DNA of 64,000 bases, from the NCBI GenBank assembly GCA_920105625.2, contig CAKKTE020000119.1:248001-312000 (forward strand). Direction: 5' to 3'. A model generated the notes under the pieces. That model saw only the letters and a list, made by a program, of their open reading frames with translations, was not told the origin of the DNA and did not search any database. The translations under genes were made by a program, and so were the position numbers. Positions 23,298-35,885 of the stretch are shown here, piece after piece (position 1 is the first letter of the stretch; every line of letters begins with the position of its first letter). The DNA comes from Clusia tigrina. Lineage: Eukaryota; Arthropoda; Insecta; Diptera; Clusiidae.

Positions 23298-25315
23298 AAG
23301 TTTGCAACATACAAATGCTTGTAACTTTTTACTGGAGCGTCATAAAACCTTGAAATTTGGAACAATAAAGTACTCGAGCCTCTTGTCAATGTCAGTTATC
23401 GCTCTACTGGAGCGTCATAAAGCCTTGAAATTTTGTAACAATAAAGTACTCGAGCCTCTTGTCAATTTAAGCTATCGCTCAAAGCTATGCTACCCTTGAG
23501 TCCCAAATCAAACACTAATAAAGCTTCAAATGGCCCTAACTTCTATACGGTACGTCCTACACCTATCAAAGTTTGCAACATACAAATGCTTGTAACTTTT
23601 TAGTGGAGCGTCATAAAACCTTGAAATTTTGTAACAATAAAGTACTCGAGCCTCTTATCAATTTAAGCTATCGCTCAAAACTATGCTACCCTTGAGTCCC
23701 AAATCAAATACTGATAAAACTTCAAATGGCCCTAACTTCTATACGGTACGTCCTACACCTATCAAAGTTTGCAACATACAAATGATTGTAACTTTTTACT
23801 GGAGCGTCATAAAACCTTGAAATTGTGTAACAATAAAGTACTCGAGCCCCTTGTCAATTTAAGCTATCGCTCAATGCTATGCTACCCTTGAGTCCCAAAT
23901 CAAACACTGATAAAACTTCAAATGGCCCTAACTTCTATACGGTACGTCCTACACCTATCAGAGTTTGCAACATACAAATGCTGGTAACTTTTTACTGGAG
24001 CGTCATAAAAACTTGAAAATTTGTAACAATAAAGTACTCGAGCCTCTTGTCAATTTAAGCTATCGCTCAAAGCTATGCTACCCTTGAGTCCCAAATCAAT
24101 CACTGAGAAAGCTTCAAATGGCCCTAACTTCTTTAAAAGTTTGCAACATACAAATGCTTGTGACTTTTTAGTGGAGCGTCATAAAACCTTGAAATTTTGT
24201 AACAATAAAGAACTCGAGCCTTTTGTCAATTTAAGTTATCGCTCAAAGCTATGCTACCCTTGAGTTCTAAATCAAACACTGATAAGACTTCAAATGGCCC
24301 TAACTTCTATACGGTACGTCCTACACCTATCAAAGTTTGCAACATACAAATGCTTGTAACTTTTTACTGGAGCGTCATAAACCCTTGAAATTTTGTAACA
24401 ATAAAGTACTCGAGCCTCTTGTCAATTTAAGCTATAGCTCTAGGCTATGATACCCTTGAGTCCACAATCGAACACTGATAAAACTTCAAATTGCCCTAAC
24501 TTCTATATGGTACGTCCTACACCTATCAAAGTTTGCAACATACAATTGATTGTAACTTTTTACTGGAGCGTCATAAAACCTTGAAATTTTGTAACAATAA
24601 AGTACTCGAGCCTCTTGTCAATTTAAGCTATCGCTCTAGGCTATGATACCCTTGAGTCCCAAATCGAACACTGATAAAACTTCAAATGGCCCTAACTTCT
24701 ATATGGTACGTCCTACACCTATCGAAGTTTGCAACATACAAATGATTGTAACTTTTTACTGGAGCGTCATAAAACCTTGAAATTTTGTAACAATAAAGTA
24801 CTCGAGCCTCTTGTCAATTTAAGCTATCGCTCAAAGCTATGCTACCCTTGAGTCCCAAATCAAACACTGATAAAACTTCAAATGGCCCTAACTTCTATAA
24901 AAGTTTGCAACATACAAATGCTTGTAACTTTTTACTGGAGCGTCATAAAACCTTTAAATTTTGTAACAATAAAGTACTCGAGCCTCTTGTCAATTTAAGC
25001 TATCGCTCAAAGCTATCGCTCAAAGCTATACTACCCTTGAGTCCCAAATCAAACACTGATAAAACTTTAAATGGCCCTAACTTCTATACGGTATATCCTA
25101 CACCTATCAAAGTTTGCAACATACAAATGCTTGTAACTTTTTACTGGAGCGTCATAAAACCTTCAAATTTTGTAACAATACAGTACTCGAGCCTCTTGTC
25201 AATTTAAAGTATCGCTCAATGCTATGCTACCCTTGAGTCCCAAATCAAACACTAATAAAACTTCAAATGGCCCTAACTTCTATACGGTACGTCCTACACC
25301 ATTCAAAGTTTGCAA
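23297..25315 (+). repeat. Block Y' (second copy of Y)
   Basis: Near-identical to 18233-20250. Differences I noticed include AGTGGAGCG for ACTGGAGCG at about 23603 and CTCTTATCAATTT for CTCTTGTCAATTT at about 23651. At about 25315-25325 the match jumps from the end of Y to the start of X, which gives a sharp exchange junction inside a monomer. Confidence 0.88.
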
Positions 25316-26676
25316 CATACAAAAGCTGGTAACTTTTTACTGGAGCGTCATAAAAACTTGAAATTTTGTAACAATAAAGTACTCGAGCCTCTTGTCAATT
25401 TGAGCTATCGCTCAAGGCTATGATACCCTTGTGTCCCAAATCAAACACTGATAAAACTTCAAATGGCCTTAAATTCTATATGGTACGTCCTACAGCTATC
25501 AAAGTTTGCAACATACAAATGCTTGTAACTTTTTACTGGAGCGTCATAAAACCTTGAAATTTTGTAACAATAAAGTACTCGAGCCTCTTGTCAATGTAAG
25601 TTATCGCTCAAAGCTATGCTACCCTTGAGTCCCAAAACAAACACTGACAAAACTTCAAATGGCCCTAACTTCTATACGGTACGTCCTACACCTATCAAAG
25701 TTTGCAACATACAAATGCTTGTAACTTTTTACTGGAGCGTCATAAAACATTGAAATTTTGTAACAATAAAGTACTCGAGCCCCTTGTCAATGCAAGTTAT
25801 CGCTCAAAGCTATGCTACCCTTGAGTCCCAAAACAAACACTGACAAAACTTCAAATGGTCCTAACTTCTATACGGTACGTCCTACACCTATCAAAGTTTG
25901 CAACATACAAATGCTTGCAACTTTTTACTGGAGCGTCATAAAGCCTTGAAATTTTGTAACAATAAAGTACTCGAGCCTCTTGTTAATTTAAGCTATCGCT
26001 CAAAACTATGCTACCGTTGAGTCCCAAATCAAACACTGATAAAGCTTCAAATGGCCCTAACTTCCATAAGCTACGTCCTACACCTATCAAATTTTACAAA
26101 ATACAAATGCTTGTAACTTTTACTGGAGCGTCATAAAACCTTGAAATTTTGTAACAAAAAAGTACTCGAGCCTCTTGTCAATTTGAGCTATCGCTCAAGG
26201 CTATGATACCCTTGAGTCCCAAATCAAACACTGATAAAACTTCAAATGGCCCTAAATTCTATATGGTACGTCCTACAGCTATCAAAGTTTGCAACATACA
26301 AATGCTTGTAACTTTTTACTGGAGCGTCATAAAACCTTGAAATTTTGTAACAATAAAATACTCGAGCCTCTTGTCAATGTAAGTTATCGCTCAAAGCTAT
26401 GCTACCCTTGAGCCCCAAAACAAACACTGACAAAACATCAAATGGCCCTAACTTCTATACGGTACGTCCTACACCTATCAAAGTTTGCAACATACAAATG
26501 CTTGTAACTTTTTACTGGAGCGTCATAAAACCTTGAAATTTTGTAACAATAAAGTACTGGAGCCTCTTGTCAATTTGAGCTATCGCTCAAGGCTATGATA
26601 CCCTTGAGTCCCAAATCAAACACTGATAAAACTTCAAATGGCCCTAACTTCTATATGGTACGTCCTACAGCTATCA
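25303..26676 (+). repeat. Block X' (second copy of X)
   Basis: Matches 16860-18233 at offset 8443. Differences I noticed are few: CAATGCAAGTTATC for CAATGTAAGTTATC at about 25791, GACAAAACATCAAATGG for GACAAAACTTCAAATGG at about 26428, and CAATTTGAGC for CAATTTAAGC at about 26571. Its presence between two Y copies shows that X-Y was amplified as a unit. Confidence 0.87.
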
Positions 26677-28300
26677 AAGTTTGCAACATACAAATGCTTG
26701 TAACTTTTTACTGGAGCGTCATAAAACCTTGAAATTTGGAACAATAAAGTACTCGAGCCTCTTGTCAATGTCAGTTATCGCTCTACTGGAGCGTCATAAA
26801 GCCTTGAAATTTTGTAACAATAAAGTACTCGAGCCTCTTGTCAATTTAAGCTATCGCTCAAAGCTATGCTACCCTTGAGTCCCAAATCAAACACTAATAA
26901 AGCTTCAAATGGCCCTAACTTCTATACGGTACGTCCTACACCTATCAAAGTTTGCAACATACAAATGCTTGTAACTTTTTACTGGAGCGTCATAAAACCT
27001 TGAAATTTTGTAACAATAAAGTACTCGAGCCTCTTATCAATTTAAGCTATCGCTCAAAACTATGCTACCCTTGAGTCCCAAATCAAATACTGATAAAACT
27101 TCAAATGGCCCTAACTTCTATACGGTACGTCCTACACCTATCAAAGTTTGCAACATACAAATGATTGTAACTTTTTACTGGAGCGTCATAAAACCTTGAA
27201 ATTGTGTAACAATAAAGTACTCGAGCCCCTTGTCAATTTAAGCTATCGCTCAATGCTATGCTACCCTTGAGTCCCAAATCAAACACTGATAAAACTTCAA
27301 ATGGCCCTAACTTCTATACGGTACGTCCTACACCTATCAGAGTTTGCAACATACAAATGCTGGTAACTTTTTACTGGAGCGTCATAAAAACTTGAAAATT
27401 TGTAACAATAAAGTACTCGAGCCTCTTGTCAATTTAAGCTATCGCTCAAAGCTATGCTACCCTTGAGTCCCAAATCGATCACTGAGAAAGCTTCAAATGG
27501 CCCTAACTTCTTTAAAAGTTTGCAACATACAAATGCTTGTGACTTTTTAGTGGAGCGTCATAAAACCTTGAAATTTTGTAACAATAAAGAACTCGAGCCT
27601 TTTGTCAATTTAAGTTATCGCTCAAAGCTATGCTACCCTTGAGTTCTAAATCAAACACTGATAAAACTTTAAATGGCCCTAACTTCTATACGGTACGTCC
27701 TACACCTATCGAAGTTTGCAACATACAAATGATTGTAACTTTTTACTGGAGCGTCATAAAACCTTGAAATTTTGTAACAATAAAGTACTCGAGCCTCTTG
27801 TCAATTTAAGCTATCGCTCAAAGCTATGCTACCCTTGAGTCCCAAATCAAACACTGATAAAACTTCAAATGGCCCTAACTTCTATAAAAGTTTGCAACAT
27901 ACAAATGCTTGTAACTTTTTACTGGAGCGTCATAAAACCTTTAAATTTTGTAATAATAAAGTACTCGAGCCTCTTGTCAATTTAAGCTATCGCTCAAAGC
28001 TATCGCTCAAAGCTATACTACCCTTGAGTCCCAAATCAAACACTGATAAAACTTTAAATGGCCCTAACTTCTATACGGTATATCCTACACCTATCAAAGT
28101 TTGCAACATACAAATGCTTGTAACTTTTTACTGGAGCGTCATAAAACCTTCAAATTTTGTAACAATACAGTACTCGAGCCTCTTGTCAATTTAAAGTATC
28201 GCTCAATGCTATGCTACCCTTGAGTCCCAAATCAAACACTAATAAAACTTCAAATGGCCCTAACTTCTATACGGTACGTCCTACACCATTCAAAGTTTGC
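26676..28300 (+). repeat. Block Y'' (third copy of Y, two monomers deleted)
   Basis: Matches Y at offset 8443 up to about 27642 and at offset 8052 from about 27700 on, so 391 bp have gone. That equals one 196-bp and one 195-bp monomer, the two that carry GGCTATGATACC and TCGAACACTG in the other copies. The junction is inside a monomer, consistent with unequal homologous exchange. It keeps the 75-bp unit (about 26793), the 20-bp-deletion units and the 13-bp duplication (about 27984). Confidence 0.88.
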
Positions 28301-31110
28301 AACATACAAATGCTGGTAACTTTTTACTGGAGCGTCATAAAAACTTGAACTTTTGTAACAATAAAGAACTCGAGCCTCTTGTCAATTTGAGCTATCGCTC
28401 AAGGCTATGATACCCTTGAGTCCCAAATCAAACACTGATAAAACTTCAAATGGCCCTAAATTCTATATGGTACGTCCTACAACTTTCAAAGTTTGCAACA
28501 TACAAATGCTTGTAACTTTTTACTGGAGCGTCATAAAACCTTGAAATTTTGTAACAATAAAGTACTCGAGCCTCTTGTCAATGTAAGTTATCGCTCCAAG
28601 CTATGCTACCCTTGAGTCCCAAAACAAACACTGACAAAACTTCAAATGGCCCTAACTTCTATACGGTACGTCCTACACCTATCAAAGTTTGCAACATACA
28701 AATGCTTGTAACTTTTTACTGGAGCGTCATAAAACCTTGAAATTTTGTAACAATAAAGTACTGGAGCCTCTTGTCAATTTGAGCTATCGCTCAAGGCTAT
28801 GATTCCCTTGAGTCCCAAATCAAACACTGATAAAACTTCAAATGGCCCTAACTTCTATATGGTACGTCCTACAGCTATCAAAGTTTGCAACATACAAATG
28901 CTTGTAACTTTTTACTGGAGCGTCATAAAACCTTGAAATTTTGTAACAATAAAGTACTCGAGCCTCTTGTCAATGTAAGTTATCGCTCCAAGCTATGCTA
29001 CCCTTGAGTCCCAAAACAAACACTGACAAAACTTCAAATGGCCCTAACTTCTATACGGTACGTCCTACACCTATCAAAGTTTGCAACATACAAATGCTTG
29101 TAACTTTTTACTGGAGCGTCATAAAACCTTGAAATTTTGTAACAATAAAGTACTGGAGCCTCTTGTCAATTTGAGCTATCGCTCAAGGCTATGATTCCCG
29201 TGAGTCCCAAATCAAACACTGATAAAACTTCAAATGGCTCTATCTTCAATACGGTACGTCCTACACCTATCAAAGTTTGCAACATACAAATGCTTGTAAC
29301 TTTTTACTGGAGCGTCTTAAAACCTTGAAATTTATTAACAATAAATACTCGAGCCTCTTGTCAATTTAAGCTATGGCTCAAAGCTATGCTACCCTTGAGT
29401 CCCAAATCAAACACTGATAAAACTGCAAATGGCCTTAACTTCTATACGGTACGTGCTACACCTATCAAAGTTTGTAACATACAAATGCTTGTAACTTTTT
29501 ATTGAAGCGTCATAAAACCTTGAAATTTTGTAGCAATAAAGAACTCGAGCCTCTTGTCAATTTAAGCTATCGCTCATTGCTATGCTACCCTTGAGTCCCA
29601 AATCAAACACTGATAAAACTTCAAATGGCCCTAACTTCTATACGGTACGTCCTACACCTATCAGAGTTTGCAACATACAAATGCTGGTAACTTTTTACTG
29701 GAGCGTCATAAAAACTTGAAAATTTGTAACAATAAAGTACTCGAGCCTCTTGTCAATTTAAGCTATCGCTCGAAGCTATGCTACCCTTGAGTCCCAAATC
29801 AAACACTGATAAAACTTCAAATGGCCCTAACTTCTATACGGTACGTCCTACACCTATAAAAGTTTGCAAAATACAAATGCTTGTAACTTTTACTGGAGCG
29901 TCATAAAACCTTGAAATTTTGTAACAATAAAGTACTCGAGCCTCTTGTCAATTTAAGGTATCGCTCAATGCTATGCTACCCTTGAGTCCCAAATCAAACA
30001 CTAATAAAACTTCAAATGGCCCTAACTTCTATACGGTACGTCCTACACCATTCAAAGTTTGCAACATACAAATGCTGGTAACTTTTTACTGGAGCGTCAT
30101 AAAACCTTGAAATTTTGTAACAATAAAGTACTCGAGCCTCTTGTCAATGTAAGTTATCGCTCAAAGCTATGCTACCCTTGAGTCCCAAAACAAACACTGA
30201 CAAAACTTCAAATGCCCCTAACTTCTATACCATACGTCCTACACCTATCAAAGTTTGCAACATACAAATGCTTGTAACTTTTTACTGGAGCGTCATAAAA
30301 CCTTGAAATTTTGTAACAATAAAGTACTGTCAATTTGAGCTATCGCTCAAGGCTATGATACCCTTGAGTCCCAAATCAAACACTGATAAAACTTCAAATG
30401 GCCCTAACTTCTATATGGTACATCCTACAGCTATCAAAGTTTGCAACATACAAATGCTTGTAACTTTTTACTGGAGCGTCATAAAACCTTGAAATTTTGT
30501 AACAATAAAGTACTCGAGCCTCTTGTCAATCTAAGTTATCGCTCAAAGCTATGCTACCCTTGAGTCCCAAAACAAACACTGACAAAACTTCAAATGGCCC
30601 TAACTTCTATACGGTACGTCCTACACCTATCAAAGTTTGCAACATACAAATGCTTGTAACTTTTTACTGGAGCGTCATAAAGCCTTGAAATTTTGTAACA
30701 ATAAAGTACTCGAGCCTCTTGTCAATTTAAGCTATCGCTCAAAGCTATGCTACCGTTGAGTCCCAAATCAAACACTGATAAAGCTTCAAATGGCCCTAAC
30801 TTCCATAAGCTACGTCCTACACCTATCAAATTTTGCAACATACAAATGATTGTAGCTTTTTACTGGAGCGTCATAAAACGTTGAAATTTTGTAACAATAA
30901 AGTACTCGAGCCTCTTGTCAATTTAAGCTATCGCTCAAAGCTATGCTACCCTTGAGTCCCAAATCAAACATTGATAAAGCTTCAAATGGCCCTAACTTCT
31001 ATACGGTACGTCCTACACCTATCAAAGTTTGCAACATACAAATGCTTGTAACTTTTTACTGGAGCATCATAAAACCTTGAAATTTTGTAACAATAAAGTA
31101 CTCGAGCCTC
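28300..31110 (+). repeat. Block Z' (second copy of Z)
   Basis: Matches 20250-23060 at a constant 8052-bp offset with very few differences seen by eye, so this duplication is recent. The match stops near 31110, where this copy has CTTGTCAATTT and the first has CTTATCAATTT. Confidence 0.9.
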
Positions 31111-33163
31111 TTGTCAATTTAAGCTATCGCTCAAAGCTATGCTAACCTCGAGTCCCAAATCAAACATTGATAAAGCTTCAAATGGCCCTAACTTCTATAC
31201 GGTACGTCCTACACCTATCAAAGTTTGCAACATACAAATTCTTGTAACTTTTTACTGGAGCGTCATAAAACCTTGAAATTTTATAACAATAAAGTACTGG
31301 AGCCTCTTGTCAATTTGAGCTATCGCTCAAGGCTATGATTCCCTTGAGTCCCAAATCAAACACTGATAAAACTTCAAATGGCCCTAACTTCTATATGGTA
31401 CGTCCTACACCTATCAAAGTTTGCAACATACAAATGCTTGTAACTTTTTACTGGAGCGTCATAAAACCTTGAAATTTTGTAACAATAAAGTACTCGAGCC
31501 TCTTGTCAATTTAAGCTATCACTCAAAGCTATGCTACCGTTGAGTCCCAAATCAAACACTGATAAAGCTTCAAATGGCCCTAACTTCCATAAGCTACGTC
31601 CTACACCTATCAAAGTTTGCAACATACAAATGATTGTAGCTTTTTACTGGAGCGTCATAAAACGTTGAAATTTTGTAACAATAAAGTACTCGAGCCTCTT
31701 GTCAATTTAAGCTATCGCTCAAAGCTATGCTACCCTTGAGTCCCAAATCAAACACTGATAAAACTTCAAATGGCTCTATCTTCAATACGGTACGTCCTAC
31801 ACCTATCAAAGTTTGCAACATACAAATGCTTGTAACTTTTTACTGGAGCGTCTTAAAACCTTGAAATTTTGTAACAATAAATACTCGAGCCTCTTGTCAA
31901 TTTAAGCTATGGCTCAAAGCTATGCTACCCTTGAGTCCCAAATCAAACACTGATAAAACTGCAAATGGCCTTAACTTCTATACGGTACGTGCTACACCTA
32001 TCAAAGTTTGTAACATACAAATGCTTGTAACTTTTTATTGAAGCGTCATAAAACCTTGAAATTTTGTAGCAATAAAGAACTCGAGCCTCTTGTCAATTTA
32101 AGCTATCGCTCAATGCTATGCTACCCTTGAGTCCCAAATCAAACACTGATAAAACTTCAAATGGCCCTAACTTCTATACGGTACGTCCTACACCTATCAG
32201 AGTTTGCAACATACAAATGCTGGTAACTTTTTACTGGAGCGTCATAAAAACTTGAAAATTTGTAACAATAAAGTACTCGAGCCTCTTGTCAATTTAAGCT
32301 ATCGCTCGAAGCTATGCTACCCTTGAGTCCCAAATCAAACACTGATAAAACTTCAAATGGCCCTAACTTCTATACGGTACGTCCTACACCTATCAAAGTT
32401 TGCAAAATACAAATGCTTGTAACTTTTACTGGAGCGTCATAAAACCTTGAAATTTTGTAACAATAAAGTACTCGAGCCTCTTGTGAATTTAAGGTATCGC
32501 TCAATGCTATGCTACCCTTGAGTCCCAAATCAAACACTAATAAAACTTCAAATGGCCCTAACTTCTATGCGGTACGTCCTACACCATTCAAAGTTTGCAA
32601 CATACAAATGCTGGTAACTTTTTACTGGAGCGTCATAAAACCTTGAAATTTTGTAACAATAAAGTACTCGAGCCTCTTGTCAATGTAAGTTATCGCTCAA
32701 AGCTATGCTACCCTTGAGTCCCAAAACAAACACTGACAAAACTTCAAATGGCCCTAACTTCTATACCGTACGTCCTACACCTATCAAAGTTTGCAACATA
32801 CAAATGCTTGTAACTTTTTACTGGAGCGTCATAAAACCTTGAAATTTTGTAACAATAAAGTACTGTCAATTTGAGCTATCGCTCAAGGCTATGATACCCT
32901 TGAGTCCCAAATCAAACACTGATAAAACTTCAAATGGCCCTAACTTCTATATGGTACATCCTACAGCTATCAAAGTTTGCAACATACAAATGCTTGTAAC
33001 TTTTTACTGGAGCGTCATAATACCTTGAAATTTTGTAACAATAAAGTACTCGAGCCTCTTGTCAATGTAAGTTATCGCTCAAAGCTATGCTACCCTTGAG
33101 TCCCAAAACAAACACTGACAAAACTTCAAATGGCCCTAACTTCTATACGGTACGTCCTACACC
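31110..33163 (+). repeat. Partial third Z copy (Z'') leading to the domain boundary
   Basis: Two to three transitional monomers (31110-31740) include an S-type block 784 bp (four monomers) downstream of its counterpart in Z'. From about 31740 the sequence repeats about 29205-30570 at a 2536-bp offset: GGCTCTATC at 29236 and 31772, and the 10-bp-deletion mark at about 30324 and 32860. The block ends at the 129-bp junction at 33164, where the unit composition of the array changes. Confidence 0.85.
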
Positions 33164-33420
33164 GTAACAATAAAGTACTTGATCCTCTTGTCAATTTAAG
33201 CTATCGCTCAAAGCTATGCTACCCTTGAATCCCAAATTAAACACTGATAAAACTTCAAATGGCCCTAACTTCTATACGGTACGTCCTACACCTCTCAAAG
33301 TTTGCAACATAGAAATGCTTGTAACTTTTTACTGGAGCGTCATAAAACCTTGCAGTTTTGTAACAATAAAGTCCTCAAGCCTCTTGTCAATTAAAGCTAT
33401 CGCTCAAAGCTCAAAGCAAA

Positions 33421-35885
33421 GCGGACTTTGTACTGGAGCGTCATAAAACCTTGAAATTCTGTAACAATAAAGTACTCGAGCCTCTTGTCAATGTACGTTA
33501 TCGCTAAAAGCTATGCTACCCTTGAGTCCCAAAACAAACACTGACAAAACTTCAAATGGCCCGAACTTCTATACGGTACGTCCTACACCTATCAAAGTTT
33601 GCAACATACAAATGCTTGTAACTTTTTACTGGAACGTCATAAAACCTTGAAATTTTGTAACAATAAAGTATTCGAGCCTCTTGTCAATTTAAGCTATCGC
33701 TCAAGGCTATGATACCCTTGAGTCCCAAATCAAACACTGATAAAACTTCAAATGGCCCTAACTTCTATATGGTACATCCTACACCTATCAAAGTTTGCAA
33801 CATACAAATGCTTGTAACTTTTTACTGGAGCGTCATAAAACTTTGAAATTTTGTAACAATAAAGTACTCGAGCCTCTTGTCAATTAAAGCTATCGCTCAA
33901 AGCTCAAAGCAAAGCGGACTTTTTACTGGAGCGTCATAAAACCTTGAAATTTTGTAACAATAAAGTACTCGAGCCTCTTGTCAATGTACGTTATCGCTCA
34001 AAGCTATGCTACCCTTGAGTCCCAAAACAAACACTGACAAAACTTCAAATGGCCCTAACTTCTATACGGTACGTCCTACACCTATCAAAGTTTGCAACAT
34101 ACAAATGCTTGTAACTTTTTACTGGAGCGTCATAAAACCTTGAAATTTTGTAACAATAAAGTATTCGAGCCTCTTGTCAATTTAAGCTATCGCTCAAGGC
34201 TATGATACCCTTGTGTCCCAAATCAAACACTGATAAAACTTCAAATGGCCCTAACTTCTATATGGTACTTCCTACACCTATCAAAGTTTGCAACATACAA
34301 TGCTTGTAACTTTTTACTGGAGCGTCATAAAACTTTGAAATTTTGTAACAATAAAGTACTCGAGCCTCTTGTCAATTAAAGCTATCGCTCAAAGCTCAAA
34401 GCAAAGCGGACTTTTTACTGGAGCGTCATAAAACCTTGAAATTTTGTAACAATAAAGTACTCGAGCCTCTTGTCAATGTAAGTTATCGCTCAAAGCTATG
34501 CTACCCTTGAGTCCCAAAACAAACACTGACAAAACTTCAAATGGGGCTAACTTCTATACCGTACGTCCTACACCTATCAAAGTTTGCAACATACAAATGC
34601 TTGTAACTTTTTACTGGAGCGTCATAAAACCTTGAAATTTTGTAACAATAAAGTACTGGAGCCTCTTGTCAATTTGAGCTATCGCTCAAGGCTATGATAC
34701 CCTTGAGTCCCAAATCAAACACTGATAAAACTTCAAATGGCCCTAACTTCTATATGGTACATCCTACAGCTATCAAAGTTTGCAACATACAAATGCTTGT
34801 AACTTTTTACTGGAGCGTCATAAATCCTTGAAATTTTGTAACAATAAAGTACTCGAGCCTCTTATCAATTTAAGCTATCGCTCAAAGCTCAAAGCAAAGC
34901 GGACTTTTTACTGGAGCGTCATAAAACCTTGAAATTTTGTAACAATAAAGTACTCGAGCCTCTTGTCAATGTACGTTATCGCTAAAAGCTATGCTACCCT
35001 TGAGTCCCAAAACAAACACTGACAAAACTTCAAATGGCCCGAACTTCTATACGGTACGTCCTACACCTATCAAAGTTTGCAACATACAAATGCTTGTAAC
35101 TTTTTACTGGAACGTCATAAAACCTTGAAATTTTGTAACAATAAAGTATTCGAGCCTCTTGTCAATTTAAGCTATCGCTCAAGGCTATGATACCCTTGAG
35201 TCCCATATCAAACACTGATAAAACTTCAAGTGGCCCTAACTTCTATATGGTACATCCTACACCTATCAAAGTTTGCAACATACAAATGCTTGTAACTTTT
35301 TACTGGAGCGTCATAAAACTTTGAAATTTTGTAACAATAAAGTACTCGAGCCTCTTGTCAATTAAAGCTATCGCTCAAAGCTCAAAGCAAAGCGGACTTT
35401 TTACTGGAGCGTCATAAAACCTTGAAATTTTGTAACAATAAAGTACTCGAGCCTCTTGTCAATGTACGTTATCGCTCAAAGCTATGCTACCCTTGAGTCC
35501 CAAAACAAACACTGACAAAACTTCAAATGGCCCTAACTTCTATACGGTACGTCCTACACCTATCAAAGTTTGCAATATACAAATGCTTGTAACTTTTTAC
35601 TGGAGCGTCATAAAACCTTGAAATTTTGTAACAATAAAGTATTGGAGCCTCTTGTCAATTTAAGCTATCGCTCAAGGCTATGATACCCTTGAGTCGCAAA
35701 TCAAACACTGATAAAACTTCAAATGGCCCTAACTTCTATATGGTACTTCCTACACCTATCAAAGTTTGCAACATACAAATGCTTGTAACTTTTTACTGGA
35801 GCGTCATAAAACTTTGAAATTTTGTAACAATAAAGTACTCGAGCCTCTTGTCAATTAAAGCTATCGCTCAAAGCTCAAAGCAAAG
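33421..35885 (+). repeat. 493-bp trimer (K-G-101) repeated five times in tandem
   Basis: The 101-bp junctions at 33421, 33914, 34406, 34899, 35392 and 35885 are spaced 493, 492, 493, 493 and 493 bp, which is 196+196+101. The single short interval has a visible one-base loss (CATACAATGC at about 34298). Each trimer is a K-type monomer (mostly CAATGTACGTTATC with AAAACAAACACTGAC), a G-type monomer (AAGGCTATGATACC with ATATGGTAC) and the truncated unit. Trimers recur at 40035-41021, 46158-47144, 47962-48948 and 50685-51671, and singly elsewhere. Confidence 0.92.

Larger units (their letters stand above)
18266..26783 (+). repeat. 75-bp truncated unit class (3 copies)
   Basis: At about 18266-18340, 23330-23404 and 26709-26783 a monomer stops after TTATCGCTC and joins directly to TACTGGAGCG. 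The result is a 75-bp unit that also has a one-base loss (GAAATTTGGAAC). The three copies sit at the start of blocks Y, Y' and Y'', so this is one deletion event copied twice, not three events. The 65-codon open frame covering it (18238-18435 and relatives) is an accident of the fusion. Confidence 0.9.
22275..32875 (+). repeat. 186-bp unit class with 10-bp deletion (3 copies)
   Basis: AAGTACTGTCAATTTG replaces AAGTACTCGAGCCTCTTGTC... at about 22272, 30324 and 32860. The 10 bp lost include the XhoI half of the composite ScaI/XhoI landmark. The three copies fall at matching positions of Z, Z' and Z'' and therefore trace one event. Confidence 0.9.
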
